A stretch of 64,000 nucleotides of DNA from Opacimonas viscosa (GCF_024199005.1 NZ_JANATA010000001.1:62001-126000), one strand, 5' to 3'; positions 35,845 to 46,584 are shown, counted from the stretch's first letter. Made by a program: numbers and translations. Notes: a model not told the origin generated them from the letters alone.

Positions 35845-36681
35845 ATGAAGTTTACTGGAACCGAAGATTATATAGCAAGTACCGAGCTCCAATTAGCCGT
35901 CAACGCGGCCATTACGCTAGAAAAACCTTTATTAATAAAAGGAGAGCCAGGTACAGGTAAAACCATGCTGGCTGAGCAACTCGCAGAAGCATTGGATACT
36001 GAACTCATCCAGTGGCATATCAAATCCACCACCAAGGCTCAACAAGGCCTTTATGAGTACGATGCTGTGTCACGTTTACGTGATTCTCAGTTAGGCGATG
36101 ATAAAGTACATGATATTAGGAACTATATTGTTAAAGGAAAATTGTGGGAAGCATTTACCGCGGATAAACGTCCTATTTTGTTGATAGATGAGATTGATAA
36201 AGCGGATATAGAGTTCCCGAATGACCTTCTGTTAGAAATAGACAAAATGGAATTTTATGTATACGAGTCAAAAGAGTGGGTGAAAGCGAAACAACGACCT
36301 ATCGTCATTATTACTTCCAATAATGAAAAAGATTTGCCGGATGCGTTTTTGCGTCGTTGTTTTTTTCATTATATTACTTTTCCAAATGCGGAACAGTTGC
36401 AAGCAATTGTCAATGTACACTTTCCAGATATTAAAAAACAGCTATTAGATGTGGCGTTAACACGTTTCTTTGAATTGCGTGAAGTACCGGGCCTGAAAAA
36501 GAAACCGTCTACGTCTGAATTATTGGATTGGTTAAAGCTATTAGTGGCTGAGGATATTCCTGCGGAAGTTTTACAAGATACGGATAATAAGAATGCCGTC
36601 CCACCACTATACGGTGCACTGCTGAAAAACGAACAAGATTTGCATTTGTTTGAAAAGCTCATTTTTATGGCGCGTCGTTAA
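35845..36681 (+). CDS. MoxR-family AAA+ ATPase
   Basis: AAA+ chaperone-type ATPase of 278 residues with Walker A GEPGTGKT (33-40), Walker B ILLIDEIDKAD near 111-121, and the sensor region ITSNNEKDLPDAFLRRC near 153-169. MoxR proteins act with VWA-domain partners to mature or insert metal cofactors in protein complexes. The partner VWA gene begins directly after the stop (TAAATG), supporting joint function. The client complex is not encoded nearby and is unknown. Confidence 0.92.
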   Translation: MKFTGTEDYIASTELQLAVNAAITLEKPLLIKGEPGTGKTMLAEQLAEALDTELIQWHIKSTTKAQQGLYEYDAVSRLRDSQLGDDKVHDIRNYIVKGKLWEAFTADKRPILLIDEIDKADIEFPNDLLLEIDKMEFYVYESKEWVKAKQRPIVIITSNNEKDLPDAFLRRCFFHYITFPNAEQLQAIVNVHFPDIKKQLLDVALTRFFELREVPGLKKKPSTSELLDWLKLLVAEDIPAEVLQDTDNKNAVPPLYGALLKNEQDLHLFEKLIFMARR

Positions 36682-37857
36682 ATGCTCATTGAATTCTTCT
36701 TAACGTTAAAACGTTATAAAGTGCCCGTCACGCTCCGGGAATTACTCGATCTCTTAGGAGCTTTAGAACAAAATGTAGTGTTCGCTTCATGGGACGATTT
36801 TTATTCTCTAACCAGAATTGTGATGGTTAAGGATGAAGCCCACTATGATCGCTTTGATCGCGCCTTTGCTCATTACTTCAAAGGTGTTCAGGCTTTAGAC
36901 TTATTCAACGAAGATATTCCTGCCGAATGGTTGCGCAAAGAGCTTGAAAAACGTCTCAGTGCGGAAGAAAAAGCACAAATGGCGACACTGGGTGGGTTAG
37001 ATAAATTATTAGAAACTTTGCAAGAACGACTCAAAGAACAAAAAAAGCGACATCAAGGTGGTAGTAAATGGATCGGTACCGGTGGTACATCTCCCTTTGG
37101 CGCTTATGGGGACAACCCTGAGGGTATGCGCATAGGGCAGGATGGTAACCGAAATTTCTCTGCGGTTAAAGTCTGGGATAAGCGCGAATTTAAAAATTTA
37201 TCAAATGATGAAACACTTTCGACTCGGAATGTGCAAATGGCATTGCGCAAATTACGCCGGTTTGCCAGAACAGGCGCAGCAGAAGAGCTCGATATTAATG
37301 CGACTATCGGTAGTACGGCGAAAAATGCGGGTTTACTTGATTTACAGATGATTGCCGAACGTCACAACGCGGTAAAAGTATTGATGTTCTTTGATGTTGG
37401 CGGGTCGATGGATGGTCATATCCAACAAATGGAGCAACTGTTTAGTGCCGTTCAAGCTGAATTTAAGCACCTGAAATACTACTATTTTCACAATTGTGTG
37501 TATGAGGGGGTGTGGGAAGACAATGCTCGTCGTCAGAATTTAACCAGTATTCATGAAATAAAGCGCACGTATGGCAAAGATTATAAATGTATATTTGTCG
37601 GTGATGCGACCATGGGGCCATATGAAATCACTTATCCTGGTGGGAGTGTTGAACATTGGAATGAACAAACGGGTGAATATTGGATGACCATGTTAACCCG
37701 TTATTTCACGCACTCAGTGTGGTTAAATCCACAACCTATGCAAATTTGGCGCTATCATCATTCAATACAAATCATGCAGCATATTATGCAAGATAAAATG
37801 TACCCTATGACAGTAGATGGGCTTGGTGCAGCGATGGCAAGTTTGTTGAAAAAATAA
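36682..37857 (+). CDS. CoxE-like VWA-domain protein
   Basis: VWA protein of 391 residues that pairs with the MoxR ATPase just upstream. The N-terminal 130 residues are helical, then comes a Gly-rich link (GGTSPFGAYG). The VWA domain begins near 232 with LMFFDVGGSMDG. Here the MIDAS motif is DVGGSM in place of DxSxS, a form I have seen as usual in this CoxE-like subgroup. VGDATMGPYEI near 310-320 follows. The start directly abuts the stop of the MoxR gene. Confidence 0.88.
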   Translation: MLIEFFLTLKRYKVPVTLRELLDLLGALEQNVVFASWDDFYSLTRIVMVKDEAHYDRFDRAFAHYFKGVQALDLFNEDIPAEWLRKELEKRLSAEEKAQMATLGGLDKLLETLQERLKEQKKRHQGGSKWIGTGGTSPFGAYGDNPEGMRIGQDGNRNFSAVKVWDKREFKNLSNDETLSTRNVQMALRKLRRFARTGAAEELDINATIGSTAKNAGLLDLQMIAERHNAVKVLMFFDVGGSMDGHIQQMEQLFSAVQAEFKHLKYYYFHNCVYEGVWEDNARRQNLTSIHEIKRTYGKDYKCIFVGDATMGPYEITYPGGSVEHWNEQTGEYWMTMLTRYFTHSVWLNPQPMQIWRYHHSIQIMQHIMQDKMYPMTVDGLGAAMASLLKK

Positions 37858-37894
37858 ATAACGGGATAATTAAAGTAAGACATAAATAAAGTAG

Positions 37895-37940
37895 TAAAGA
37901 AATACTAAAATAAGGTGCTAAAGAAATACTAAGATAAGGT
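37895..37940. repeat. 22-bp direct repeat, two copies
   Basis: The 22 bases at 37895-37916 recur at 37919-37940 with one change, spaced two bases (period 24). Core: AAGAAATACTAA then ATAAGGT. It lies just after the VWA gene; function unknown. Confidence 0.75.
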
Positions 37941-38092
37941 TGTAAATTAATACATCTGTATATACCAAAGCTTTTTGCTTAATTATTAATTTAATCAAGC
38001 GTAAAGCTTAAAAAACAAGTGCTTATATTGTTTTACTAAACTAACAAGACAGCTCGACTTTGCATTCATGTAAAAATTAAATAATTTAAAAG

Positions 38093-38581
38093 CTATTTTT
38101 CTGCAAAATACTTTTCATCAAAACCTTTGAATGTCCTAGAAGATGAACTAACCCATTGTTGCTCGCCATTAGGTAGTTTGACAAACTCCCACTCAGTTCT
38201 ATATTCCCAAATTAAACCCTTTTCAACTCTAGTGTATGTAACCACTACTGTATCACCTAACTCAGGAAATACCGGAAAGCCTGACGAGCTATCTAATCGC
38301 GTTCGCAGCCCTACTTTTTTAGAAGATTGGATCTTAATTTCAACATTGTAAACAACCTCGTTTGCATCACTACTCATGCTACTCTGGATGATTTCGTCAA
38401 TGATTTGTGAGGGTATTTCCGTAGAGTTTAACAACTCAATGTAGCTTAATTGTTTTGAAGTTTTGATTGATAAAGACGTTTCACCCGAAGCAATTTCATT
38501 GGGTGTATTTGAGTTCGTTTCTAATGCTAAAACATTAATAGAACATAGTATCCCTAAAATTAAAATATATAAATTTTTCAT
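38093..38581 (-). CDS. Hypothetical exported protein
   Basis: A 162-residue protein with an N-terminal signal peptide (about 1-20, MKNLYILILGILCSINVLAL). The mature part is Ser/Thr/Glu-rich with a beta-rich C-terminal half (LGDTVVVTYTRVEKGLIWEY near 109-128). No family is recognised. It stands alone between AT-rich gaps, and its base composition is more AT-rich than the neighbouring nrd genes. Confidence 0.65.
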   Translation of the reverse strand: MKNLYILILGILCSINVLALETNSNTPNEIASGETSLSIKTSKQLSYIELLNSTEIPSQIIDEIIQSSMSSDANEVVYNVEIKIQSSKKVGLRTRLDSSSGFPVFPELGDTVVVTYTRVEKGLIWEYRTEWEFVKLPNGEQQWVSSSSRTFKGFDEKYFAEK

Positions 38582-38761
38582 ATATAAATCCTTTAATAAA
38601 AAATCAAAATCAACTTAGCATAAGTGATTTGCATTGTACAATCTGTGCATTTTTTTATATTGAATTTTAAGGTGATTTAAAAGACCTAAGCCTCTCTATA
38701 ATGTAAAAAGAAAATATGTCGAACTTAAACATAGATTACTATTCACCATAGAGCTTAATCT

Positions 38762-39025
38762 TTATATATCAAGCATAATATCGGTCAGTGGGATGGTGCA
38801 ACAAGGTAGAATTTCATCATCATCAATGAAGGCGAGGGGATCGATTGTATAGTCCACCTCTCCACTAATAAGTTTACATCGACAAGCACCACAAAAACCT
38901 TCACGGCAGTGGTATTCAAGTGTCACGTTATTTTCTTCGAGGTCTTCTAAAATAGTATCTTTAGATGAAGAAAAGGCCGAACCATCGCTTAAACGGATCA
39001 TTCGGCCTTTAGTCGGTGTGGTCAT
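38762..39025 (-). CDS. yfaE: 2Fe-2S ferredoxin for ribonucleotide reductase maintenance
   Basis: Small plant-type ferredoxin, 87 residues, with the cluster ligands Cys40, Cys45, Cys48 (CREGFCGAC) and Cys76 near the end. YfaE reduces the diferric centre of NrdB so that the tyrosyl radical can be rebuilt. It follows nrdB by seven bases on the same strand, the order seen in Enterobacteria, and is the last gene of the operon. Confidence 0.92.
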   Translation of the reverse strand: MTTPTKGRMIRLSDGSAFSSSKDTILEDLEENNVTLEYHCREGFCGACRCKLISGEVDYTIDPLAFIDDDEILPCCTIPLTDIMLDI

Positions 39026-39032
39026 TTAGTGC

Positions 39033-40163
39033 TTATAGTTCAAATTCATCAAAGTCATCAGCAGAGACTTCTGAATCAATCTGACCAACTAAGTAAGAAC
39101 TAATTTCTGATTCTTGTGGAGCTACTTGAACATTATCTGAGTTTAAGTAGTTGTTCATCCATGGTAATGGATTCGAACTCACATCAAATGGCTGGCCAAG
39201 TCCAATCGCTGCCATGCGTTGATTGGCAATATACTCAACATATTGGCATAAGATGTCTTCGTTCAAGCCAATCATCGAACCATTTGCAAATAAGTAGTGG
39301 GCCCACTCTTTTTCTTGCTGAACTGCATTTAAGAAAATTTCACGAGCTTCTTCTTCACACTCAGCAGCAATCTCTGCCATTTCAGGATCGTCTTTACCCT
39401 TCGCCCACAAATTTAAGATGTGTTGCGTTGAGGTCAAGTGAAGGTTCTCATCACGAGCGATTAAGCGAATGATTTTAGAATTGCCTTCCATTAATTTACG
39501 CTCAGCAAAGGCAAATGTACAAGCAAATGATACATAGAAACGAATGGCTTCGAGTGCATTGACGGAATTCATGCATAAATACAGTTTCTTTTTCAACTCA
39601 CGCATATTAATGACATGAGTTTCACCATCCACTACATGAGTGCCTTCGCCTTGTGTTTGCCATAACTGAGTGGCAAAAATTAATGCATCATAGTATTTTG
39701 AAATATCTGCAGCTCTGCGTTTGATTTCATCATTGGCGATAATGTCATCGAACACATGGCTTGGATCAGTAAACAAGTTACGTAGGATATGGGTATAAGA
39801 ACGAGAATGGATTGTTTCAAAAAATGACCATGTCTCAATCCACGTTTCTAGTTCTGGCAATGATACGATAGGTAACAATGCTATATTAGGGCTACGACCT
39901 TGTACCGAGTCAAGCAGTGTTTGGTACTTCAGGTTAGATATGAATATGTGTTTTTCAGCTTCACTTAAACTCTGAAAGTCCATTCTATCTTTGGATACAT
40001 CGACTTCTTCAGGACGCCAAAAAAATGAAATTTGCTTTTCGATAAGCTTTTCAAAAATGGCATGTTTTTGTTGGTCATAGCGTGCGACATTCACCGGATT
40101 ACCGAAGAACATAGGCTCAACCATAAAGTCCGTAGGTTGTTGATTAAATGTAGTATATTTCAT
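39033..40163 (-). CDS. nrdB: Ribonucleotide reductase class Ia, beta subunit
   Basis: Radical-generating subunit, 376 residues. Metal ligands line up with E. coli R2: Asp85, Glu116, His119 and later Glu and His in the helices with [13 protein letters not shown]. The radical tyrosine is Tyr123 in HSRSYTHI. It forms a complex with NrdA and is served by YfaE downstream. The C-terminal tail, ending DFDEFEL, carries the acidic end that docks into NrdA. Ribosome site and 46-base spacing behind nrdA suggest cotranscription. Confidence 0.97.
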   Translation of the reverse strand: MKYTTFNQQPTDFMVEPMFFGNPVNVARYDQQKHAIFEKLIEKQISFFWRPEEVDVSKDRMDFQSLSEAEKHIFISNLKYQTLLDSVQGRSPNIALLPIVSLPELETWIETWSFFETIHSRSYTHILRNLFTDPSHVFDDIIANDEIKRRAADISKYYDALIFATQLWQTQGEGTHVVDGETHVINMRELKKKLYLCMNSVNALEAIRFYVSFACTFAFAERKLMEGNSKIIRLIARDENLHLTSTQHILNLWAKGKDDPEMAEIAAECEEEAREIFLNAVQQEKEWAHYLFANGSMIGLNEDILCQYVEYIANQRMAAIGLGQPFDVSSNPLPWMNNYLNSDNVQVAPQESEISSYLVGQIDSEVSADDFDEFEL

Positions 40164-40209
40164 GTGTTTACACTTCTATTTGTAGTTATCGTTGAAGCAT
40201 GCGTGCGTG

Positions 40210-42534
40210 TTATATTTTACACGCGCCGCCAGCACATCCATCATCATCTTCCTCAACCACTACTTGTGCTTGAGAATTCTGCTTAGCAATTGTTGCTACG
40301 TCTAAATCACTTGCCTCACCAGCACCATCTCTAGTGTTGTGGTAGTAAAGTGTTTTTATCCCTAGTTTGTAAGTCGTCAATAAATCTTTAAGTAAAAGTT
40401 TCATTGGTACTTTATTACCTTCGTAATTGCTAGGATCATAACTAGTGTTTGCCGATATGGTTTGGTCAACAAATTTCTGCATGATCGCACACAATTGTAA
40501 ATAACCATCGTTAGAAGGTATATCCCAAAGTAACTCATACTGGTCTTTCAAGCGTTCATATTCCGGTACAACTTGTTTCAGAACACCGTCTTTACTAGAT
40601 TTTATACTGATATGCCCACGTGGTGGTTCAATCCCATTTGTTGCATTGGAGATCTGGGAAGATGTCTCAGACGGCATTAATGCCGATAGCGTTGAGTTTC
40701 TCAGACCGTGTTCAACGACACTTGCACGGAGCGCATCCCAATCTAAGTGCAGTGGCTCGTCACAAATTTTGTCAACATCTTTCTTGTAAGTGTCAATAGG
40801 CATGATGCCTTGTGCATATGTGGTTTCATTGAACTTAGGACAAGCACCTTTTTCTTTCGCTAGCTCATTTGACGCTTTCATCAAATAATACTGGATGGCT
40901 TCAAACGTTCTGTGGATCAGATTGTTAGCGCTGTGATCAGAATATTTCACGCCATTTTTAGCCAGATAATAAGCGAAGTTAATCACACCGATACCGAGTG
41001 TTCTTCGTCCCATAGTTGCTGTAAATGCTGCAGGGACAGGGTAGTCTTGGTAGTCTAATAAATTGTCCAAGGCTCGCACAGCTAAATCCGCTAACTCTTC
41101 TAACTCGTCTAAAGACTTTATTTTGCCTAGGTTAAACGCTGACAAGGTACACAGTGCGATTTCACCATTCTCGTCGTTGACATGTTCCAGTGGTTTCGTC
41201 GGTAAAGCAATTTCTAAGCACAGATTTGACTGGCGCACAGGCGCAACTTTTGGGTCAAACGGGCTGTGGGTATTACAATGGTCGACATTTTGTACGTATA
41301 TACGTCCAGTACTAGCTCGTTCCTGCATGAAGAGACCAAATAACTCTTGTGCCTTAACTGCTTTTTTACGGATACTAGGATCATTTTCGTATTTCACATA
41401 CAACGCTTCAAATTCATCTTGGTCAGCGAAGAAAGCATCGTATAAACCAGGTACGTCAGAAGGGCTAAATAGCGTAATGTCCTGATTTTTGATCATGCGG
41501 GTGTACATGAGTTTGTTAAACTGAATCCCGTAGTCTAGATGTCTCACTCGGTTTTCTTCAACACCACGGTTGTTTTTGAGTACCAATAGAGACTCTACTT
41601 CGTAGTGCCAAATGGGGTAAAATAATGTGGCAGCACCACCACGGACTCCACCTTGTGAGCATGATTTAACGGCTGTTTGGAAATGTTTATAAAATGGTAT
41701 ACAACCAGTATGGAAAGCTTCACCGCCACGAATCTCACTACCTAAAGCGCGAATGCGGCCTGCGTTTACACCGATCCCAGCTCTTTGTGAAACGTATTTA
41801 ACGATTGCTGATGTAGTCGCGTTGATTGAATCAAGACTATCATCGGTTTCGATAAGAACACAGCTACTGAATTGGCGAGTAGGTGTGCGTACACCGGCCA
41901 TAATAGGCGTGGGTAAAGATATCTTAAATTCGGATACTGCGTTATAAAAACGACGGACATAATCTAGGCGAGTCTCTTTCGGATAATTTGCATACAAGCA
42001 AGCAGCGACCAACATATACAAGAACTGAGCACTCTCGTAAATTTCGCCAGAGACACGGTTTTGTACCAGATATTTCCCTTCTAATTGTTTTACCGCCGCA
42101 TAGGAAAAGTTCATATCACGCCAGTGGTCAATATAGGAATTCATTTCCTCGAATTCAGCTTCGGTATAATCAGCGAGTAAGTGTTCATCGTACTTACCCA
42201 TACCAACCAATTTTGTAACGTGCTCATATAAATGTGGCGGAGTAAATTGCCCATAAGCCTTTTTACGTAAATGGAAAATCGCTAATCGAGCTGCTAGGTA
42301 TTGATAATCAGGTGCTTCTGTAGAGATAAGATCTGCCGCTGATTTGATAAGCGTTTCATGGATTTCATCCGTGCGAATACCATCGTAAAACTGAATATGT
42401 GCTTTGATTTCTACCTGTGAAACGGAAACGTTGTTCAGGTCTTGGGCTGCCCAGGTGATGACTTTGTGGATTTTATCCAAATCAATCGATTCTTTTTCAC
42501 CGTTGCGCTTTGTTACAGATAATGGATTGTTCAT
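40210..42534 (-). CDS. nrdA: Ribonucleotide reductase class Ia, alpha subunit
   Basis: Catalytic subunit, 774 residues, that reduces NDPs to dNDPs. The N-terminal ATP-cone (about 5-95, VTKRNGEKESIDLDKI) is the activity site. The specificity and active-site core includes NLCLEIALPT and the finger-loop region; the C-terminal redox pair Cys767/Cys772 (CAGGAC) is exchanged by thioredoxin or glutaredoxin. It is first gene of nrdA-nrdB-yfaE. The 5' region is long (412 bases) and holds tandem NrdR-like boxes and hairpins. Confidence 0.97.
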   Translation of the reverse strand: MNNPLSVTKRNGEKESIDLDKIHKVITWAAQDLNNVSVSQVEIKAHIQFYDGIRTDEIHETLIKSAADLISTEAPDYQYLAARLAIFHLRKKAYGQFTPPHLYEHVTKLVGMGKYDEHLLADYTEAEFEEMNSYIDHWRDMNFSYAAVKQLEGKYLVQNRVSGEIYESAQFLYMLVAACLYANYPKETRLDYVRRFYNAVSEFKISLPTPIMAGVRTPTRQFSSCVLIETDDSLDSINATTSAIVKYVSQRAGIGVNAGRIRALGSEIRGGEAFHTGCIPFYKHFQTAVKSCSQGGVRGGAATLFYPIWHYEVESLLVLKNNRGVEENRVRHLDYGIQFNKLMYTRMIKNQDITLFSPSDVPGLYDAFFADQDEFEALYVKYENDPSIRKKAVKAQELFGLFMQERASTGRIYVQNVDHCNTHSPFDPKVAPVRQSNLCLEIALPTKPLEHVNDENGEIALCTLSAFNLGKIKSLDELEELADLAVRALDNLLDYQDYPVPAAFTATMGRRTLGIGVINFAYYLAKNGVKYSDHSANNLIHRTFEAIQYYLMKASNELAKEKGACPKFNETTYAQGIMPIDTYKKDVDKICDEPLHLDWDALRASVVEHGLRNSTLSALMPSETSSQISNATNGIEPPRGHISIKSSKDGVLKQVVPEYERLKDQYELLWDIPSNDGYLQLCAIMQKFVDQTISANTSYDPSNYEGNKVPMKLLLKDLLTTYKLGIKTLYYHNTRDGAGEASDLDVATIAKQNSQAQVVVEEDDDGCAGGACKI

Positions 42535-42570
42535 GATATGTGTGCCGATTTTTAGTTATAGTGTGCAAAT

Positions 42571-42595
42571 AACGGGACTACGTCCGTGGTCCGTT
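42571..42595 (-). promoter_or_regulatory. Hairpin in the nrdA leader
   Basis: Read on the minus strand, AACGGACC and its partner end GTCCCGTT with inner ACG/CGT form an imperfect 25-base palindrome, 37 bases before the nrdA start. No T-run follows. It could affect translation or RNA stability. Confidence 0.45.
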
Positions 42596-42672
42596 AACAT
42601 CATGCCTCTTGCGTTTATTTCGGAGCTTTCAAGAAGGTAAGCACAAGATAATGTGGTTTGAAGTATAATGCA

Positions 42673-42690
42673 ACCACTAGATATGGTGGT
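42673..42690. promoter_or_regulatory. Third NrdR-like palindrome, inside the leader
   Basis: ACCAC and GTGGT flank TAGATATG; the centre matches the NrdR consensus acaCwAtATaTwGtgt loosely. It is 160 bases from the tandem pair and lacks a partner, so it may be only a leader hairpin. Confidence 0.35.
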
Positions 42691-42832
42691 TTTGTGTTTA
42701 AAAAATAAACGATACACCCGGCGACTTTGATGGAGGCTTGGTGTAATGCGGACTCGATAAAATTTTTGTATATCGGCCATTAATGAAAATAATTAAAAAT
42801 AATTTATTATATTTTTGTCTTTATTTATAAGA

Positions 42833-42880
42833 ACACGATATATAGAACCACTTGATATAAAAAAACACTATATCTTGTAG
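42833..42880 (-). promoter_or_regulatory. Tandem NrdR boxes
   Basis: ACACTATATCTTGTAG (42865-42880) and ACACGATATATAGAAC (42833-42848) both match the NrdR consensus acaCwAtATaTwGtgt, the first better. Their starts are 32 bases apart, about three helical turns, the spacing usual for paired NrdR sites. NrdR, an ATP-cone repressor, controls ribonucleotide reductase operons. AT-rich -10-like hexamers overlap the boxes. Confidence 0.7.
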
Positions 42881-42946
42881 ATACCTACGCATATTCATCT
42901 ATATATAGTTAAGTTTGCGTAACCAAAATTGTACATATATTAGGTA

Positions 42947-43654
42947 TTAAAGTGGTTTGTGGCACGCAACAATATAGTTTACATCGATGTTCTTAGGCGA
43001 CAGATAATAGGTTTGAGTTAATGGATTAAAGTGCAGACCAGTACAATCTTGGATACTGAGTGAAGTGCTATCTATGTAGCGCATCAGTTCAGACGGTTTT
43101 ATAAATTTTTGGTAATCATGAGTGCCTTTAGGCACCATTTTCAATAAATATTCAGCGCCTAAAATAGCCATAAGGTAGCTTTTCGGGTTGCGGTTTAAGG
43201 TGGAGAAAAAAGCATAACCGCCAGGCTTTACCATGTGAGCTACACTGCGAATGACCGAAGCAGGATCAGGCACATGTTCGAGCATCTCCAAACAGGTCAC
43301 TACATCATAAGCTGCTGGATGAGTAGTTGCGTGTTCTTCTGCAGAGATACATTCATACTGAGCTTTTAGCCCCGACTCAAGTCCATGTAGTCGAGCCACT
43401 TCCAATGAAGCATCAGCCATATCAATGCCCGTGACTACGGCTCCTCTTTGCACCATGGCTTCGGCTAATATACCACCGCCACAGCCAACATCGAGGAGTG
43501 ACATACCTTTAAGACCCTGCGGCAGATGTTGTTGGATAAAGTCACTGCGCAACGGATTAATATCATGTAGAGGTTTGAACTCTCCTGAAAGATCCCACCA
43601 TTTGGCTGCTAATCCAGAAAATTTTTCAATTTCATTTACGTCTACATTACCCAT
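42947..43654 (-). CDS. ubiG: 3-demethylubiquinol O-methyltransferase
   Basis: SAM-dependent O-methyltransferase catalysing both O-methylations of ubiquinone biosynthesis, 235 residues. The SAM motif is LLDVGCGGG (53-61), with the membrane-binding, basic-hydrophobic stretch [22 protein letters not shown] near 165-186. The N-terminus [14 protein letters not shown] is characteristic. It is upstream of nrdA on the same strand and divergent from gyrA; the ubiG/gyrA pairing is common in Gammaproteobacteria. Confidence 0.97.
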   Translation of the reverse strand: MGNVDVNEIEKFSGLAAKWWDLSGEFKPLHDINPLRSDFIQQHLPQGLKGMSLLDVGCGGGILAEAMVQRGAVVTGIDMADASLEVARLHGLESGLKAQYECISAEEHATTHPAAYDVVTCLEMLEHVPDPASVIRSVAHMVKPGGYAFFSTLNRNPKSYLMAILGAEYLLKMVPKGTHDYQKFIKPSELMRYIDSTSLSIQDCTGLHFNPLTQTYYLSPKNIDVNYIVACHKPL

Positions 43655-43913
43655 TATTCATGCCTTTGATAACTCACATTGGCAACAATATTATCATTAA
43701 ACCGACAACGAACATAGATTTGCATTTCGTGCGCTTTAGCAGATTGCCTAATAAATAACCGATAGGTGCAAATTAGTTGGCTTTTTCTCTATTTTCAGGC
43801 ATCTTTAGTGGTACACTATATAAAGTGTTTTTACCCATAATAAGCGTGTTTATTTGTCAGAGATTGAGAATGACAAAAAGCACAGAAAAACTAAATAAGG
43901 GAACAGGCAGTTT

Positions 43914-46553
43914 ATGACTGAGCGCGCCAAAGAAATTTCTCCGATAAATATCGAAGAAGAACTCAAGAATTCTTACCTAGATTATGCAATGAGCGTTATC
44001 GTTGGTCGAGCATTACCAGATATTCGCGATGGCTTGAAACCGGTACACAGACGTGTACTTTTCGCTATGAACGAATTAAAAAATGATTTTAACAAACCCT
44101 ACAAAAAATCGGCTCGTGTAGTCGGGGATGTCATCGGTAAATATCACCCGCACGGTGATTCGGCTGTTTACGATACAATTGTTCGTATGGCACAACCATT
44201 TTCATTGCGCTATATGTTAGTTGATGGTCAAGGTAATTTTGGTTCAGTTGACGGTGATTCAGCCGCTGCTATGCGTTATACAGAAATACGGATGGCTAAG
44301 ATTAGCCACGAGTTATTAGCCGATCTCGAAAAAGAAACGGTCGATTTTGTTGATAACTACGATGGTACAGAAAAAATTCCAGAGGTTTTACCTACTAGAG
44401 TCCCTAACTTGTTAGTGAACGGTTCTTCTGGGATTGCAGTTGGTATGGCGACCAATATTCCTCCGCACAACTTGACTGAGGTCATTAATGGCTGTGTTGC
44501 GCTAATCGACAACCCAGATTGTACGGTTGAAGAACTGATTGAACATATTCCTGGTCCAGATTTCCCTACCGCTGCATTGATTAGTGGTCGCAAAGGTATT
44601 GAAGAAGCTTATCGCACGGGTCGAGGCAAAATCTACCTCAGAGCAAGAGCTGAGATTGAAACTGAAGATAATGGCAAAGAAACTATTATCATTCATGAAA
44701 TCCCTTACCAAGTTAACAAAGCACGTCTGATTGAAAAAATCGCTGAACTCGTCAAAGAAAAACGTATTGAAGGTATTTCTGCGTTGCGTGACGAGTCAGA
44801 TAAAGATGGTATGCGAATCGTTGTTGAAGTGAAACGCAATGAATCGGCGGAAGTGCTACTTAATCATTTATATGCCAATACTCAGTTACAAACAGTATTT
44901 GGTATCAATATGGTTGCTTTAGACAACAACCAACCCAAAGTATTTAATTTAAAAGATTGTTTAGAAGCATTCATTTTACACCGTCGTGAAGTTGTTACTC
45001 GACGTACCGTCTTTGAATTGAAAAAAGCACGTGAACGCGCACATATTCTCGAAGGTTTGGCCATCGCGCTAGCTAATATCGACCCGATTATCGAATTGAT
45101 CAAAGCCTCACCATCACCGAGTGAAGCCAAACAAGGTTTAACAGCCCAAGGTTGGTCTTTGGGTGACGTAGCTGAAATGCTTGAACGAGCGGGTAATGAT
45201 GCAGCCCGTCCGGATTGGCTCGAACCAGAATTTGGTATTCGCGATGGTTTATATTACCTCACGGAACAACAAGCTCAGGCTATTCTTGACCTGCGTTTAC
45301 ACAAATTAACAGGTCTAGAACACGATAAAATTCTGGCCGAATACAAAGACTTACTCGATGTTATTGCTGAGCTATTACATATTTTAGGTAGTCCTGAGCG
45401 TTTAATGGAAGTAATACGGGAAGAACTAGAAGCTGTACGTGAAGAGTTTGGTGATGCACGCAGAACCGAAATTACGGCAGCTAGTCATGATATTGATATT
45501 GAAGACTTAATTGAACAAGAAGATGTGGTCGTGACCTTGTCTCGTGAAGGTTACGTGAAATATCAAAAACTTTCTGACTATGAAGCTCAAAAACGTGGTG
45601 GTAAAGGTAAGTCAGCAACCAAAATGAAAGACGAGGACTTCATTGAAAAATTGTTAGTCGCGAACACTCACGATCATATCTTGTGTTTCTCTACAAGGGG
45701 ACGTTTGTACTGGCTCAAAGTATATCAATTACCACTAGCTAGTAGAAATGCACGTGGTCGTCCTATTGTGAATATTTTACCACTAGAGGACGGTGAGCGA
45801 ATTACCGCAATTTTACCGATTAAAGAGTTCGTTGAAGGTAAATTTGTCTTTATGGCGACAGCTAACGGTACTGTGAAAAAGACAGAACTCACACAATATT
45901 CACGCCCAAGAGCAAACGGTATTATTGCCGTTAATTTAAATGATGGTAATGAACTTATTGGTGTTGATCTAACTGACGGTGATTCTGAAATCATGTTGTT
46001 TTCAGACGCTGGTAAAGTAGTGCGCTTCCATGAAGATCAAGTTCGTCCTATGGGGCGTACAGCTACTGGTGTACGTGGTATCCGCTTAGAAGATGAGCAA
46101 CGTGTTGTTTCTTTGATTGTACCGACGGGTGAGGGGGCTGTTTTAACCGCCACCGCTAATGGTTACGGTAAGCGCACTATTATCAGTGAGTACCCAGCAA
46201 AATCTCGTGCGACTAAAGGTGTGGTTTCTATTAAAGTTTCGGAACGTAATGGTCCTGTTGTTGGCGCTGTACAGGTTAACGAAGAAGACGAAATTATGCT
46301 GATTTCAGATCAAGGTACCTTGGTCAGAACACGTGCTACGGAAGTTTCTACTGTCGGACGTAACACCCAAGGTGTAACATTGATTAGAACCGCAACTGAT
46401 GAACATGTGGTCGGCCTACAACGGATTGATGAAATTGAAGATACCGTTTTAGAAGATGCAGAAGCAGATGTGGCTAATGAAGCTGTTTCAGCTGACACAA
46501 ATGACTCAGTAGCACCAACTGGTGACACTACTGATTCTGATGCTACAGAGTAA
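43914..46553 (+). CDS. gyrA: DNA gyrase subunit A
   Basis: Breakage-reunion subunit of gyrase, 879 residues. The catalytic tyrosine is Tyr122 (RYTEIRM). The quinolone-resistance region reads HGDSAVYDT with Ser83 and Asp87, the wild-type susceptible pair in E. coli numbering. The C-terminal half (from about 535) is the DNA-wrapping beta-pinwheel, with the GyrA box QKRGGKGK. The end is an acidic tail. Numbering matches E. coli at the active site, supporting the chosen start. A terminator lies just downstream. Confidence 0.98.
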   Translation: MTERAKEISPINIEEELKNSYLDYAMSVIVGRALPDIRDGLKPVHRRVLFAMNELKNDFNKPYKKSARVVGDVIGKYHPHGDSAVYDTIVRMAQPFSLRYMLVDGQGNFGSVDGDSAAAMRYTEIRMAKISHELLADLEKETVDFVDNYDGTEKIPEVLPTRVPNLLVNGSSGIAVGMATNIPPHNLTEVINGCVALIDNPDCTVEELIEHIPGPDFPTAALISGRKGIEEAYRTGRGKIYLRARAEIETEDNGKETIIIHEIPYQVNKARLIEKIAELVKEKRIEGISALRDESDKDGMRIVVEVKRNESAEVLLNHLYANTQLQTVFGINMVALDNNQPKVFNLKDCLEAFILHRREVVTRRTVFELKKARERAHILEGLAIALANIDPIIELIKASPSPSEAKQGLTAQGWSLGDVAEMLERAGNDAARPDWLEPEFGIRDGLYYLTEQQAQAILDLRLHKLTGLEHDKILAEYKDLLDVIAELLHILGSPERLMEVIREELEAVREEFGDARRTEITAASHDIDIEDLIEQEDVVVTLSREGYVKYQKLSDYEAQKRGGKGKSATKMKDEDFIEKLLVANTHDHILCFSTRGRLYWLKVYQLPLASRNARGRPIVNILPLEDGERITAILPIKEFVEGKFVFMATANGTVKKTELTQYSRPRANGIIAVNLNDGNELIGVDLTDGDSEIMLFSDAGKVVRFHEDQVRPMGRTATGVRGIRLEDEQRVVSLIVPTGEGAVLTATANGYGKRTIISEYPAKSRATKGVVSIKVSERNGPVVGAVQVNEEDEIMLISDQGTLVRTRATEVSTVGRNTQGVTLIRTATDEHVVGLQRIDEIEDTVLEDAEADVANEAVSADTNDSVAPTGDTTDSDATE

Positions 46554-46584
46554 AAAGTTTAAGCAATAAGCTTGTAAGATCTGT

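Larger units (their letters stand above)
42535..42946 (-). other. Long nrdA leader and promoter region
   Basis: A 412-base gap without a credible gene. It contains a hairpin close to the nrdA start, a NrdR-like palindrome at 42673 and a tandem pair of NrdR-like boxes at 42833-42880. If transcription starts at the boxes, the untranslated leader is about 300 bases. Confidence 0.6.

Noticed and set aside
37380-37420. Degenerate MIDAS in the VWA protein as a defect
   Set aside because: DVGGSM is, as far as I recall, the usual form in this CoxE-like subgroup, so it is not a loss specific to this gene.
39160-39190. tRNA-like TTCGAAC string
   Set aside because: It lies inside the nrdB coding frame and no cloverleaf forms around it.
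42556-42780. A 74-codon frame on the minus strand in the nrdA leader
   Set aside because: It has no family resemblance and ends inside the leader; more likely untranslated sequence, though a leader peptide cannot be fully excluded.
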